Below, in pieces: positions 22,965 to 32,894 of a DNA stretch of 64,000 bases. Each line of letters starts with the position of its first letter. The first letter of the stretch is position 1. The stretch is from assembly GCA_964484205.1 (NCBI GenBank), contig CAZAEZ010000003.1:62001-126000 (forward strand). The letters run 5' to 3'. Source of the DNA: M3007 sp964484205 (lineage in GTDB: Bacteria > Bacteroidota > Bacteroidia > Chitinophagales > Saprospiraceae). The position numbers and the translations under genes were made by a program. The notes under the pieces are model-generated. The model searched no databases, was not told where the DNA came from, and saw only the letters and a program-made list of their open reading frames with translations.

Positions 22965-25900
22965 TTAACGCAACAACAACACGCCACCTTCCAGCAACTG
23001 TTCTTCCGCTTCCCCTGTCGCATTTACTACGTCAAATCGAATAAAATAAGCGTATACGCCCGGGTTCATCTGTTTGCCGCTGGCCGTGCCGTCCCAGCCA
23101 AAGCCCGGATCGGTGCTTTCAAACAACAACCCGCCCCACCGGTCAAAGATGCGCAGTTCGAAGTTTTGCAGGGACTGGTTCGTTTGCAGCTGAAACAAGT
23201 CGTTGAAACTGTCGCCGTTTGGTGAAAAAACATTGGGTACGTAAACCTCGGCCGTTGTGTTGACGGTTACCAGAATCACAGCACTGGCCGTGCAGCCGCT
23301 TTGGCTGGTAACAACCAGTTGGTAACTGGTATTCGCCAAGGGGGCCGCAATGGGGTTCAGGCAATCCGTACAACTCAGGCCCACACCGGGTGTCCAGCCA
23401 ACCGATGCCACTGCTGCCGACGGAATATTAACTACAGGATTCAACAAATAGGATGCTCCGGTAGCCAGGGTAACGCTGCCCGGCAAATCAATGGTCAGCG
23501 GGGTAATGGCCGGAAATACGACGACGGCCGCTTGCTCACAACCGCCGGCGTCCTGCACCACCGTTTGGTATGTCCCCGCCGGCAAGGCAGCAAACAAACT
23601 ATCCTGCCCGAAACTCGCACCGTTGTCAATCGAGTACAAATACGGCCCCAGGCCGGAATGCCCTCCGGCAAACAAAATACTGCCGAGCGTGTCCACACAA
23701 GTGGGCAGCGTTACTGAGATCGAAGGGAAGTCGGAACTGCTTGCACTGACCGTCACGGTATCGCCGGCCGTGCAGCCGTTTGTCGCATCGGTCACGACCA
23801 ACACGTACTGACCGGGAGCATCTACTTCCGGATTTGCCGTTGCCGGACCGGAAACAATGGAACCGTTTACCGTTGCCCACTGAAAAAGTGCACCCGGCGT
23901 CACGCTGCTGCCCTGAAGGGTCAGGGTCGGCATATTGCACGACAAACTGGCATCCTGACCGGCTTGTGCATCCGGCTGGGTCGTATCGGCGCTCACCTGC
24001 GCGGTGGCCGTCGCCGTGCAGCCATTCGCCGCATCGGTCACTTGCAGGTTGTACGTGCCCGCGGCATTCACGAGCGGCGTCAAACCGCCCGTGCCGCTCA
24101 GCAGGCCGGGGCCCGTCCACTGGTAACTGAAATTAGCGCCCGCGCTGCTCCCACTGCCGTCGAGCGGCACTTCCGTTTGCACGCAGGTCAAATTTTGCGC
24201 AGCAAAAACAACTGCTACGGGCTGGGTCGTATCGGCGTTCACCTGCGCGGTGGCCGTCGCCGTGCAACCGTTCGTTGCATCAGTCACTTGCAGGTTGTAC
24301 GTGCCCGCGGCATTCACGAGCGGCGTCAAACCGCCCGTGCCGCTCAGCAGGCCGGGGCCCGTCCACTGGTAACTGAAATTAGCGCCCGCGCTGCTCCCAC
24401 TGCCGTCGAGCGGCACTTCCGTTTGCACGCAGGTCAAATTTTGCGCAGCAAAAACAACTGCTACGGGCTGGGTCGTATCGGCGCTCACCTGCGCGGTGGC
24501 CGTCGCCGTGCAGCCATTCGCCGCATCGGTCACTTGCAGGTTGTACGTGCCCGCGGCATTCACGAGCGGCGTCAAACCGCCCGTGCCGCTCAGCAGGCCG
24601 GGGCCCGTCCACTGGTAACTGAAATTAGCGCCCGCGCTGCTCCCACTGCCGTCGAGCGGCACTTCCGTTTGCACGCAGGTCAAATTTTGCGCAGCAAAAA
24701 CAACCGCCACGGGCTGGGTCGTATCGGCGTTCACCTGCGCGGTGGCCGTCGCCGTGCAACCGTTCGTTGCATCAGTCACTTGCAGGTTGTACGTGCCCGC
24801 GGCATTCACGAGCGGCGTCAAACCGCCCGTGCCGCTCAGCAGGCCGGGGCCCGTCCACTGGTAACTGAAATTAGCGCCCGCGCTGCTCCCGCTGCCGTCG
24901 AGCGGCACTTCCGTTTGCACGCAGGTCAAATTTTGTGCAGCAAAAACAACCGCCACGGGCTGGGTCGTATCGGCGCTCACCTGCGCGGTGGCCGTCGCCG
25001 TGCAACCGTTCGTTGCATCAGTCACTTGCAGGTTGTACGTGCCCGCGGCATTCACGAGCGGCGTCAAACCGCCCGTGCCGCTCAGCAGGCCGGGGCCCGT
25101 CCACTGGTAACTGAAATTAGCGCCCGCGCTGCTCCCGCTGCCGTCGAGCGGCACTTCCGTTTGCACGCAGGTCAAATTTTGCGCAGAAAAAATGGCTGCT
25201 ACGGGTGCATTGGCATCCAGCTGTACCTGCACTTCCGCCGTAGATGAACAGCCCGTCAGCGTGTCGAGCAACAGCAACTGATAGGTACCCGGGGCGTTCA
25301 CTTCGGGGTTGAGGGTATTGGCGCCACTGAGAATATTGCCGTCGGTAGTGGTCCAGAGGTAGCTGATATGCTGGCCGGAGTCCGACTTGGAGCCGTCGAG
25401 CAGGAGGGAGGGCGTTCCGCAAAACAGCGTTTGGGCGGGGCCGGCATCGGCGAGCGGCAGATCGGCCGACTGTTGCAGGGTTTGTGTAGCACTCGCAGTG
25501 CAGCCGGTCAGCGTGTTGGTAACGAGGAGCACGTATTCACCGGGCGAGCCGGCTACCGGAGTCAGGGTGGTATCACCCGACAAAATGCCCGCGCCGGCGC
25601 CGGTGAAACTCCACTGGTAGCTAAATTCCGGTCCACCGGAGGCATTAGCCTGAAGTTGAATTTGCGGTTGAAAACAAGTAAGCAATCCCGGTGTGTCGAT
25701 AGTAACATTGGGTAAATCGTTGAGCAATTGCACGACCACACTATCGGTGGCAACGCAGTGATTCACCGTGTCGGTCACCTGCAAAAAATACAAGCCAGGG
25801 GTATTCACAGGCACCAACAGGGTGGTATCGCCGGTATTCCAAAGATAAACCAGGCCGGGCCCCTGGCTGCTGTTGCTGCCGTCGAGCGTATCCGTCAGGG

Positions 25901-28310
25901 CGATGCAGGTGAGGGAGCGATCCGGGCCGGCATCGGCAAGTGGTGACAGGCTGTCCTGCTGCACGAGCACGGTATCAGAGGCGGTGCAAAAGTTCAAGGT
26001 ATCCGTCAACGTAAGGGTGTACATTCCCGGCGCATCGATCACCGGCATCAGGCTGTTCTGGCCCGACACAAACCCCGGCCCATTGGCGCCCGGCGTCGGT
26101 GTAAAACTCCAGAGCAAAACAATGGAGCTACTGTCGGAAGACCCGGAAGCATCGAGTTGCAAAGTGGTTGTTTGGCAATCAAGCAGCCCCGGTGTTGCCA
26201 GGCTGATTTGCGGCGCAAGCGTATCCAGAGCAATCTGCAACGTGTCGGCAGCCGTACAGCCACTGGCCGTGTTGAAGATTTGCACAATATAAATTCCGGC
26301 ACTTCCCAGCCAGGGTGTCAGCGTGGTATCGCCGGAAAGAATGTTGCCGTTCGGGGTCGTCCATTGCACGTTGAGGGCAGGGCCGTTCGAGGATGCCGAG
26401 GCATCGAGCCGTACCGAGTCGGTCGCGCAATAAAAAACAGGAAGTGGCTGTGCCAGCGCGATGACCGGCTGTCCCGCAGTGGCTTCAACCTGTACGGAAT
26501 CGACCGCGGTACAGCCGTTTTGGGTATTGGTTACCGTTAAAATGTAGAGGCCCGGCGAGTCTACGCCAGCCGAAGCCCCGTCAACAGGGCCGGTAAAATG
26601 GCCGTTTGGCGAAAACCACAGGTAGGTAAATCCCGCGCCGGTGCTGCTGCCCGCGCTGTTGAGCGTCAGGCTATCGGTCGTACAGTCCAGCGCACCCGGC
26701 GTGTCGGCGTTGGCAATTGCTACGGGTGGCGTGGTGTTTTGGGCAACCACCGCCGTAGCCGTAGCGGTGCAGGTGCTGATACCGTTGGTGACGGTCAATG
26801 TGTACAGGCCCGGCGCGTTCACCATGCAATTGTTGAGGCTGGTGCCGCCGGAAACAATGCCCGGCCCGGACCACTGGTAAGCAAATTGAAAGCCGGTACT
26901 GCTGCCGGCGCCGTTCAGCGTGACGGTTTCGGAAGCGCAGGTGAGTGGTGTGGACGCGGCGGCGGCAGCCATAGCCGGGGCCAGATTTTGAGAAACATAC
27001 ACCGAGGCCGTTTCGGTGCACCCGCTGATGGTGTTTGTGACGGTGAGGGTGTAAAAGCCGGGCTGATTTACGGTAGGGTTCAGGGTGCCGTTGCCCGAAA
27101 CAATGGATGCCGTTGGTTCCCAGAAATAACTGATAAAGGGCCCTACCGACGACCCCGAGCCGTCGAGCATGGCTGTGGTTGTTGTGCAATTGAGTTCTTC
27201 GATCGCTGCTGCGCCGGCGGTCACCGTGGCCGGATCGGGCAGCACCGTGATGCTTGCAGTTTTGGTACAAATGCCGTTGCCGGTGTCGAATGAAACGGTG
27301 AGCGTGTACAGCCCCGGTTCATTGACCGTGGCAACAGGCGTGTCGCCGCCCGACAGAATGCCCGGCCCGTCCCAAGCATACGCATAACCCGGCCCGGAGG
27401 AGGAGGCACTGCCGTCGAGCTGGATGCCGTTTTGCTGGGCGCTGCAGGGCAGGATGATCGATACCGGCAGCACCGCCTGCACCTGCGCCACCGAAACCGT
27501 CACCTGGTCGGTAGCGGTGCAGGCTTTTGCCATAAAAATATCGTCGAGCGCAAAGTCGTCGCCGAAAAGGCCATTGCCGCTGCCGCTGATATCGTGGATG
27601 CAAACCTGGGCGCTGGTGGCAGTGCCCGAAAACCAGGTGGCTGTAAACTCTTCCCAGAAACAGCCCCCACCCGACGCCGAAAATTCGTTGCCGATAAACG
27701 AGCTGTTCACGGAAAACTGCAAGACCGGCGGTGCAATCGGCGAGCTCGCTACCCAGGCGCCCAGTGAATACCAGGAATTGGCCATGACCGGGATGGTCTG
27801 ACACCAGATTTGCGAATTGGAGCCGCCGGTCCCGTTTACGAGCATCATGTTGCCGGTGCCGTTGCCATAGGTGTGGTCGTCGCAGGGCGGGAAATTGGAC
27901 AGGACCAGGTTGGGTGAAGTCGTGAGCACGTAGGTCCCTGGCGTGATGGGCACCGGGTTGTACATGTAGCCGCTGGCAAATCCGGTATTGCCGGCTTCAA
28001 AACCGGGGTTGTTCACCAGGTTGGGAGCAGCCGGATCGAAAGCGGCGCCGGTAAGCGTATAGGTGACCATGCTGTTCGCCGTAGCGGTGGGATTTAGCAA
28101 AAACGGGTCGTCGAGGCCCGTTACGGGGCTCCAGCGAAAGCCCAGGTAATTGCCGGAGATGCTGCCTTCCAGTTGTACACTTTCGCCCGGGGAGCAGACA
28201 AACTTGTCGGGGCCCGCATCAACGGTAATGGGGCATTGCGCGGTTGTTGTTTTTGAAAAAAACAGCACCATACAAATGACTGCGAACAGGGCTTGCTTGT
28301 TTTTACGCAT
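22965..28310 (-). CDS. Giant Ig/PKD-like repeat surface protein with T9SS type B sorting domain
   Basis: A 1781-residue secreted protein. The start is the ATG at 28310, where a signal peptide begins (LFAVICMVLFFSKTTTAQ); more open frame upstream has no coding look. After a PKD-like unit and a region resembling a galactose-binding domain (about 70-230) come about eighteen Ig/PKD-like units of about 80 residues, each with a conserved Cys in LTC or LDC, LDGSGSS, and GLYTLTVT or GTYNLQVTD with NGC, suggesting one disulfide per unit. Five units are almost identical in DNA. The last 90 residues are the gliding-type (type B) sorting domain: VYVPNVFSPNGDSFNDLF, LRIFDRWGGLLFES, GWDGTASGKQMNPGVYAYFI. 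It is probably a surface adhesin or motility-related protein; function is inferred. Confidence 0.9.
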   Translation of the reverse strand: MRKNKQALFAVICMVLFFSKTTTAQCPITVDAGPDKFVCSPGESVQLEGSISGNYLGFRWSPVTGLDDPFLLNPTATANSMVTYTLTGAAFDPAAPNLVNNPGFEAGNTGFASGYMYNPVPITPGTYVLTTSPNLVLSNFPPCDDHTYGNGTGNMMLVNGTGGSNSQIWCQTIPVMANSWYSLGAWVASSPIAPPVLQFSVNSSFIGNEFSASGGGCFWEEFTATWFSGTATSAQVCIHDISGSGNGLFGDDFALDDIFMAKACTATDQVTVSVAQVQAVLPVSIILPCSAQQNGIQLDGSASSSGPGYAYAWDGPGILSGGDTPVATVNEPGLYTLTVSFDTGNGICTKTASITVLPDPATVTAGAAAIEELNCTTTTAMLDGSGSSVGPFISYFWEPTASIVSGNGTLNPTVNQPGFYTLTVTNTISGCTETASVYVSQNLAPAMAAAAASTPLTCASETVTLNGAGSSTGFQFAYQWSGPGIVSGGTSLNNCMVNAPGLYTLTVTNGISTCTATATAVVAQNTTPPVAIANADTPGALDCTTDSLTLNSAGSSTGAGFTYLWFSPNGHFTGPVDGASAGVDSPGLYILTVTNTQNGCTAVDSVQVEATAGQPVIALAQPLPVFYCATDSVRLDASASSNGPALNVQWTTPNGNILSGDTTLTPWLGSAGIYIVQIFNTASGCTAADTLQIALDTLAPQISLATPGLLDCQTTTLQLDASGSSDSSSIVLLWSFTPTPGANGPGFVSGQNSLMPVIDAPGMYTLTLTDTLNFCTASDTVLVQQDSLSPLADAGPDRSLTCIALTDTLDGSNSSQGPGLVYLWNTGDTTLLVPVNTPGLYFLQVTDTVNHCVATDSVVVQLLNDLPNVTIDTPGLLTCFQPQIQLQANASGGPEFSYQWSFTGAGAGILSGDTTLTPVAGSPGEYVLLVTNTLTGCTASATQTLQQSADLPLADAGPAQTLFCGTPSLLLDGSKSDSGQHISYLWTTTDGNILSGANTLNPEVNAPGTYQLLLLDTLTGCSSTAEVQVQLDANAPVAAIFSAQNLTCVQTEVPLDGSGSSAGANFSYQWTGPGLLSGTGGLTPLVNAAGTYNLQVTDATNGCTATATAQVSADTTQPVAVVFAAQNLTCVQTEVPLDGSGSSAGANFSYQWTGPGLLSGTGGLTPLVNAAGTYNLQVTDATNGCTATATAQVNADTTQPVAVVFAAQNLTCVQTEVPLDGSGSSAGANFSYQWTGPGLLSGTGGLTPLVNAAGTYNLQVTDAANGCTATATAQVSADTTQPVAVVFAAQNLTCVQTEVPLDGSGSSAGANFSYQWTGPGLLSGTGGLTPLVNAAGTYNLQVTDATNGCTATATAQVNADTTQPVAVVFAAQNLTCVQTEVPLDGSGSSAGANFSYQWTGPGLLSGTGGLTPLVNAAGTYNLQVTDAANGCTATATAQVSADTTQPDAQAGQDASLSCNMPTLTLQGSSVTPGALFQWATVNGSIVSGPATANPEVDAPGQYVLVVTDATNGCTAGDTVTVSASSSDFPSISVTLPTCVDTLGSILFAGGHSGLGPYLYSIDNGASFGQDSLFAALPAGTYQTVVQDAGGCEQAAVVVFPAITPLTIDLPGSVTLATGASYLLNPVVNIPSAAVASVGWTPGVGLSCTDCLNPIAAPLANTSYQLVVTSQSGCTASAVILVTVNTTAEVYVPNVFSPNGDSFNDLFQLQTNQSLQNFELRIFDRWGGLLFESTDPGFGWDGTASGKQMNPGVYAYFIRFDVVNATGEAEEQLLEGGVLLLR
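23975..25204. repeat. Five 246-bp tandem repeats in the giant surface protein
   Basis: Near-identical units start at 23975, 24221, 24467, 24713 and 24959, each 246 bases (82 codons) from GCTGGGTCGTATCGGCG. Two subtypes alternate: units 1 and 3 have GCCATTCGCCGCATCGG, units 2, 4 and 5 have CCGTTCGTTGCATCAG at the same place; a second site alternates GCTCACC and GTTCACC. Confidence 0.95.
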
Positions 28311-28689
28311 ACAGGGTCGGAAAAAGTTGATCGTTTTGAAACGGCGTGTTGAAAAAGCATGCTGGGAACACCCCGCACAATAGCGGGAAAAGTCTCTACC
28401 ATGCTCGTAAAGGTAGGCAGGCAGGCGGGAATGTCGGATGGCACGCTCAAGCAGGCAGCTGCCGTGCCCGGCGCCGGCGCCCGCAGTTCGATCTGAATTG
28501 CCGATTCCGGCAAACCGAGTTGCGATAGCTGCCCAACCTGAGTTTCCCGGCACTCTTCCTGCAAATTTGGTCAACCGTCGCGTTTCAGTTGCGTACCACG
28601 CCTGGATTGCAGCACCTTTGCACCGGCCTGCACTGGTTGCCGGTACGGTTATGCCGGTAAATTTGTAAGCAAAAGCGCACCTTGTATTT
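28311..28689. other. Intergenic region between giant gene and LytTR regulator
   Basis: 379 bases without a convincing gene, between divergent genes. Near its right end is a -7 box for the LytTR gene. A short stretch CCCGC-ACAATA-GCGGG near 28373-28388 is a small hairpin. Nothing else was recognised. Confidence 0.6.
28658..28665 (+). promoter_or_regulatory. Putative -7 box (TAAATTTG) for the LytTR regulator
   Basis: TAAATTTG matches TAnnTTTG, with TTG at 28637-28639 as a -33 candidate 19 bases before. The start codon follows 25 bases later. Confidence 0.6.
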
Positions 28690-29445
28690 ATGAACACCAT
28701 CATCATCGAAGACGAAGCCCTCACCGCCCAGCGCCTCGAAGGCATGCTGAAAAAATACGACGCCGGCATCAACGTTCTGGCCACGCTGCCTTCCGTGGCC
28801 GAGTCGGTGCAATGGCTGCGCCGGCACGATGCGCCCGACCTGGTGTTTATGGATATCCACCTGGAAGACGATCTTTGTTTTAAAATTTTCGAGCTGGCGC
28901 CGCTCACCGCACCGGTCATTTTCACCACGGCCTACGACGAGTACATGATCAAGGCGTTCAAGGTCAACAGCATCGATTACCTGCTCAAACCGGTGAACCT
29001 GATCGAGCTCATCGCCGCGCTGGACAAGTACAAAACCCTGAAGGAGCAGTTTTCAAAACCCGATTTCAACACCCTGCTCCGCTCCATCGGGCAGTCGGCG
29101 CCGGAGTACAAATCGCGGTTTATGATCACGGTGGGCACCAAGATCCGCAGCATCGAAACGGCAGAGATCGCCTATTTTTATTCCAATGAAAAAATCACCT
29201 TTCTCGTCACCCGCGACGGCCAGCACCTGCCCATCGACTTCAGCCTCGACAAGCTGGTGAGCCTGCTCGATCCCCGGCAGTTTTTCCGCATCAGCCGCCA
29301 GTACCTGGTTAGTTTTTCGGCCATCCAAACCGTGCTGACGCACTTCAAAGGCAAACTCAAACTCGAGCTCGCGCCCAAGGCCCGGCAAGATGTGTTTGTG
29401 AGCGGCGACCGGATGACCGATTTCAAAGATTGGTTGGGCCGCTAA
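28690..29445 (+). CDS. LytTR-family response regulator, orphan
   Basis: A 251-residue two-component regulator. Receiver domain about 1-120: E7/D8 acidic pair, phospho-acceptor D55 in VFMDIHLEDD, FTTAYDE and DYLLKPVN. The LytTR DNA-binding domain covers about 145-250: FMITVGTKIRSIETAEIAYF, TRDGQHLPIDFSLDKLVSLL, FFRISRQYLVSFSAIQ. LytTR regulators usually pair with LytS-type or 7TM kinases; no such gene lies next to it. It is divergent from the giant repeat protein and could control it or the T9SS gene downstream, which is inference from position only. Confidence 0.93.
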   Translation: MNTIIIEDEALTAQRLEGMLKKYDAGINVLATLPSVAESVQWLRRHDAPDLVFMDIHLEDDLCFKIFELAPLTAPVIFTTAYDEYMIKAFKVNSIDYLLKPVNLIELIAALDKYKTLKEQFSKPDFNTLLRSIGQSAPEYKSRFMITVGTKIRSIETAEIAYFYSNEKITFLVTRDGQHLPIDFSLDKLVSLLDPRQFFRISRQYLVSFSAIQTVLTHFKGKLKLELAPKARQDVFVSGDRMTDFKDWLGR

Positions 29446-29616
29446 ACCCGGCATTCGTCGGCCGTATTCGGGCATTCGGAAATTCATTCTTGTACTACCG
29501 CCGGTATCCCCGGCACTTTTGCAGCAACAAAAACAAAAACAGGGTTGCAGCAACTATCCGGCGCCTTGCCGGCCTGACTGCTGCATGCCCGGTCCAACAA
29601 AAAAAATCCTGTCTTT

Positions 29617-30966
29617 ATGAAACACATGCTCTTTTTTATTTGCTTCTCCGGCTTGGCCTTTGCGCCGGTTTTTTCCCAAAAAAGCCTCTCGCCGAGCGTA
29701 AAACCCTATGCCGAAAACTGGACGTACACCCTGGTGAAATCGCTGAACCGCGCCGGTTTTGACATGCCCGCCATGCACACGCCGGCAGCCGACTTCAGCG
29801 GTAATGGGGCGTTGCAACTCGACTCCACAAAAACCTTCCACCAGTACACCGGCGGCTGGCCCGGCGACAGCACGCCGTTGTTTCGTTCGACCTACGCCTA
29901 TCCGCAACAGGGGTTAAAAATTGAAACCGACTTTATTTATGAAAACGGCAGCTGGCTACCGCTTAACCGCGCATCGTACTACACCGACGACCAGCAACGG
30001 CTGCTCGACATCCTGGCCGAAGTGTACGACCCGGAAAAGCAAAACTTCCGGCTCGACTCCTGGCTGCAAATTTTTCCGCACGGCAACTCGGACGAACTGC
30101 TGGATTCCGTATTTACCTATGCCTGGGATACCGCCGGCCTCGGCTGGGCAAGGCTTTTCAGCATAGCCAACGAATTTGACAACCAGGACCAACTGACCGC
30201 CACTACCTCGGAGATTTACCTGCAGGACGAAACACTGACTTTTCTCGATACCTACGCATACAACGACGACGACGACAACCACCTGATTGAAAGTTTTGCC
30301 ATTGTGGACGGCTTTGCTTACCCGGACAGCCGCACGGGAATTACCTATGTCGATCACCGGCCCATCGAACAGCTGAAATCGGTGTTCAACGGCCTGGATT
30401 TCCAGCCGGAAAGCCGCCTGAATACTGCATACATGACCTTCGGCAAGGTGCGGCGCACCATGTTGTTCGAGCACGACCCGGACACCACAGTCTGGCACTT
30501 GAAAGAATCGGTCGACTACAAATATGATTTTGCGCAGCGGCTGAGTAGCAGGGAAACCATCCGCGACGGGTACCAGTCCGACTCAAGCGAACTTGTCGTG
30601 TACGCCTACATCGACGATGAAAACCTGGCGCAGGAAATGCTGCTGTACTGGAACGAAGATCAGTTCGACTGGAAACTCAGCACCAAAAAATTCTACTACT
30701 ACCAGGGCCTCGTGCCGGTGCGCCCCACGCCGCGCCCCGTGCTTCCCCTGCAGGTATCGCCCAACCCGACTTCCGACCAGGTACGCTTTCAGCTCGACAG
30801 CGACGCCGGCATTCAACTGTTCAACCCCGGCGGCCAACTGGTGCGCATGCAGCACCTGCAAGCCGGCGCCGCAACGCTTGACATGGCGCTGTTGCCTCCC
30901 GGAGTGTACACCCTTACCGCACAAACTGCCGGGGAGTTGTATACCGGAAAAATTGTGAAGCTCTAG
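29617..30966 (+). CDS. Secreted protein with T9SS type A sorting domain
   Basis: A 449-residue protein with signal peptide (about 1-20, AFAPVFSQ) and a C-terminal type A sorting domain (LPLQVSPNPTSDQVRFQL, IQLFNPGGQLVRMQ, LPPGVYTLTAQT, YTGKIVKL). The middle, about 60-360, is made of beta-hairpin units resembling YD/RHS-like repeats (FRSTYAYPQQGLKIETDFIY, RASYYTDDQQRLLDILAEVY, TYAYNDDDDNHLIES). No enzyme motif is seen; a structural or adhesive surface role is possible. The next gene follows 68 bases later on the same strand. Confidence 0.85.
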   Translation: MKHMLFFICFSGLAFAPVFSQKSLSPSVKPYAENWTYTLVKSLNRAGFDMPAMHTPAADFSGNGALQLDSTKTFHQYTGGWPGDSTPLFRSTYAYPQQGLKIETDFIYENGSWLPLNRASYYTDDQQRLLDILAEVYDPEKQNFRLDSWLQIFPHGNSDELLDSVFTYAWDTAGLGWARLFSIANEFDNQDQLTATTSEIYLQDETLTFLDTYAYNDDDDNHLIESFAIVDGFAYPDSRTGITYVDHRPIEQLKSVFNGLDFQPESRLNTAYMTFGKVRRTMLFEHDPDTTVWHLKESVDYKYDFAQRLSSRETIRDGYQSDSSELVVYAYIDDENLAQEMLLYWNEDQFDWKLSTKKFYYYQGLVPVRPTPRPVLPLQVSPNPTSDQVRFQLDSDAGIQLFNPGGQLVRMQHLQAGAATLDMALLPPGVYTLTAQTAGELYTGKIVKL

Positions 30967-31034
30967 AGCGTGCAACATCCGAAATTCCGGGAGCGTCAGT
31001 CCAGGAATTCATTCATCCTTTAAACGCAACAAGT

Positions 31035-31766
31035 ATGCATTCCAAAATAGTCATCGCACTCCTGGCACTCACCGGGCTCGTCGCCTGCCATACTCCCGAA
31101 CTCGTGCTAGACCCCTCGCTCACCGCCGGCGCCATGCCGGTGAAAGGCCGGAACGGTCTGCAGATCGGCCAGGTGATCCGCTACGGCGACTACACCACCG
31201 ACAAAGTACGGCGCGGCTGGACGAAGGGCTACGACATTCCGTTCATCCTGCGTTTTCAGGGCGCCAAAGAAAAACTGAGCTTCACCCAGTTCGGGCCCGA
31301 AAACACAAGAGCCACCGTTTCCTGCATCAGCAAATTCAAAAGCACGGAAATCGAACTGGTGCGCGATTTTTTCGGTATTCCGTTGGAGTATCAAAACTAT
31401 TTCGCCGGAAACATTACGGTTGACCAGGGAGGCGCCAACTGGGATTTTATATTGCACAACCCCAACGGCGATTTTCTCCGGGAAAAATCCTCCGCGGGAT
31501 TTATCCGCAACGGCGAACAGCAGATCGCCATCGAGGCTATCCGCGGGCTGAAAGGCCAGCCCGACTGGATGAAAGAACTCACCGTGTACGGCCATGAATT
31601 TCGCATCGGCACTACCGTCGTGGGAGCTGTTTCCACCATCAATAAAGGCACCGTTTGGATCGACGAGCGGCTGGACGCCGAGACGCGCACCGTCATCGCG
31701 GCTGTGGCTACGGGCTTGCTGCTGCGCCGCGACATGGAAGATGTGGATATGCAGGTATCGCAGTGA
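31035..31766 (+). CDS. Unknown lipoprotein
   Basis: Not recognised. The 243-residue product has a clear lipoprotein signal with lipobox GLVAC (Cys18). The mature part is mostly beta-type: GLQIGQVIRYGDYTTDKVRRGW, IPFILRFQGAKEKLSFTQFG, YFAGNITVDQGGANWDFILH, then IGTTVVGAVSTINKGTVWIDE and a C-terminal helix with AAVATGLLLRRDM. It may sit in the outer membrane. It lies between a T9SS gene and another lipoprotein gene, all on the plus strand with short gaps, so an operon 29617-32623 is possible. Confidence 0.78.
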   Translation: MHSKIVIALLALTGLVACHTPELVLDPSLTAGAMPVKGRNGLQIGQVIRYGDYTTDKVRRGWTKGYDIPFILRFQGAKEKLSFTQFGPENTRATVSCISKFKSTEIELVRDFFGIPLEYQNYFAGNITVDQGGANWDFILHNPNGDFLREKSSAGFIRNGEQQIAIEAIRGLKGQPDWMKELTVYGHEFRIGTTVVGAVSTINKGTVWIDERLDAETRTVIAAVATGLLLRRDMEDVDMQVSQ

Positions 31767-31801
31767 TCAACTTAAAATTTTGAACCATAAACAACTTAGC
31801 T

Positions 31802-32623
31802 ATGAAACAACACACCAGTAAGCTTATGCTGTTGTCGCTGGCGATTTTGCTCGCCGCAACAGCTTGTAAAAAAGACCCGGTGGCGGAGCCGGCCAACCCG
31901 CCGCAACAACAATTACCCAATCCCTTGCCGGCCCATGCCCTGATTCGTCAGCAGAAATGGGCGGAGACAGACCATCAAACCTTTAGCTACAACGCCAAAG
32001 GGCAGGTAATCCAAATTCGTTCCCAGTGGCAATTTGTAGAAGGTGATCCGACCCAGATCAATACCATTATTTACGATGTTGTATACGACAGTCTGAACCG
32101 GCCGGTAGAATTGACCAACTCGATCGGGTACAAGGGTCGCTACCTTTATCACGGCAACCTGATCCATAAAACGCAGGAATTGGGTTCTGATGGCGCAATA
32201 GTTAAAGAGGTGACCTACATCTATGCAGACAACCGGATCGCAGCGGAAATCTGGCGAATTCCCGGTAACAACGGCGGACCGGATGCCTTGAACAAGCACG
32301 TCTTTGGATATGACGTCAAAGGCAATTTGAACAAGGTGATCATGTATGAACAAACCGGGGTCGATCAGTTCAAATTGCTGGAAACCACGACCTACAGTGA
32401 TTTTGACGATAAAATCAATCCGCTGAGCTGGATGCTGCGCTACCCCTACCTGCCGCAACTGCGCCTGCAATTCAACAACCCGCGCAAGGTGACAGTGCAG
32501 CCGGCAAACGGTGCTGCAAGTACTACCACCTACGCCTACGAATACAATGCACAGGGTTTGCCCAAAAGCATTCAGCGGACGCATCCGCTGGGGCCGGTAT
32601 TGCGTTCGACGGTGCAGTATTGA
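31802..32623 (+). CDS. Lipoprotein with YD/RHS-like beta repeats
   Basis: A 273-residue lipoprotein (signal ending LLAATAC). The mature part has repeated strands like YD-repeat or DUF4595-type Bacteroidota proteins: FSYNAKGQVIQIRSQW, IYDVVYDSLNRPVELTN, GRYLYHGNLIHKTQEL, FGYDVKGNLNKVIMY, YAYEYNAQGLPKSIQR. Function unknown. It starts 35 bases after the previous lipoprotein gene and is followed by a strong intrinsic terminator. Confidence 0.82.
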   Translation: MKQHTSKLMLLSLAILLAATACKKDPVAEPANPPQQQLPNPLPAHALIRQQKWAETDHQTFSYNAKGQVIQIRSQWQFVEGDPTQINTIIYDVVYDSLNRPVELTNSIGYKGRYLYHGNLIHKTQELGSDGAIVKEVTYIYADNRIAAEIWRIPGNNGGPDALNKHVFGYDVKGNLNKVIMYEQTGVDQFKLLETTTYSDFDDKINPLSWMLRYPYLPQLRLQFNNPRKVTVQPANGAASTTTYAYEYNAQGLPKSIQRTHPLGPVLRSTVQY

Positions 32624-32659
32624 TCCGGACCAGTTGGTTTAGCGGTGAAATTTGGTTTG

Positions 32660-32686
32660 CCGTCCGGGTTTTCCCAACCCGGACGG
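32660..32686 (+). terminator. Intrinsic terminator
   Basis: CCGTCCGGGTT (32660-32670) and AACCCGGACGG (32676-32686) form a perfect 11-bp stem with a 5-base loop, directly followed by seven T. This is a classic Rho-independent terminator after the lipoprotein gene. Confidence 0.93.
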
Positions 32687-32894
32687 TTTTTTTGTAACCC
32701 CGTGACGGCTGGAATTAATTTTAAGAATATTACCAGAGAAACCGGCGCGCCCCATTAACATTATTTCAGCAAGTATTCCTGTAAATAATTCGAGCAAGAA
32801 AAGCCATTTCCCAAAATAAGAAATACGAATTCGAACCTGGTTAGTAGGATGTAACGCGCAAAAGGCCGGATTTGCTAACCAATCAATTCAAACA

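Noticed and set aside
23975..25204. CRISPR array
   Set aside because: Units are 246 bases and contiguous with no spacers, and they code for Ig-like domains in frame.
23964..25247. 427-codon frame antisense to the repeat units of the giant protein
   Set aside because: It only repeats because the coding strand repeats; Arg- and His-rich with no fold pattern.
28311..28928. N-terminal extension of the giant surface protein by 206 codons
   Set aside because: A signal peptide begins at 28310, and the extension would overlap the LytTR gene and has no coding character.
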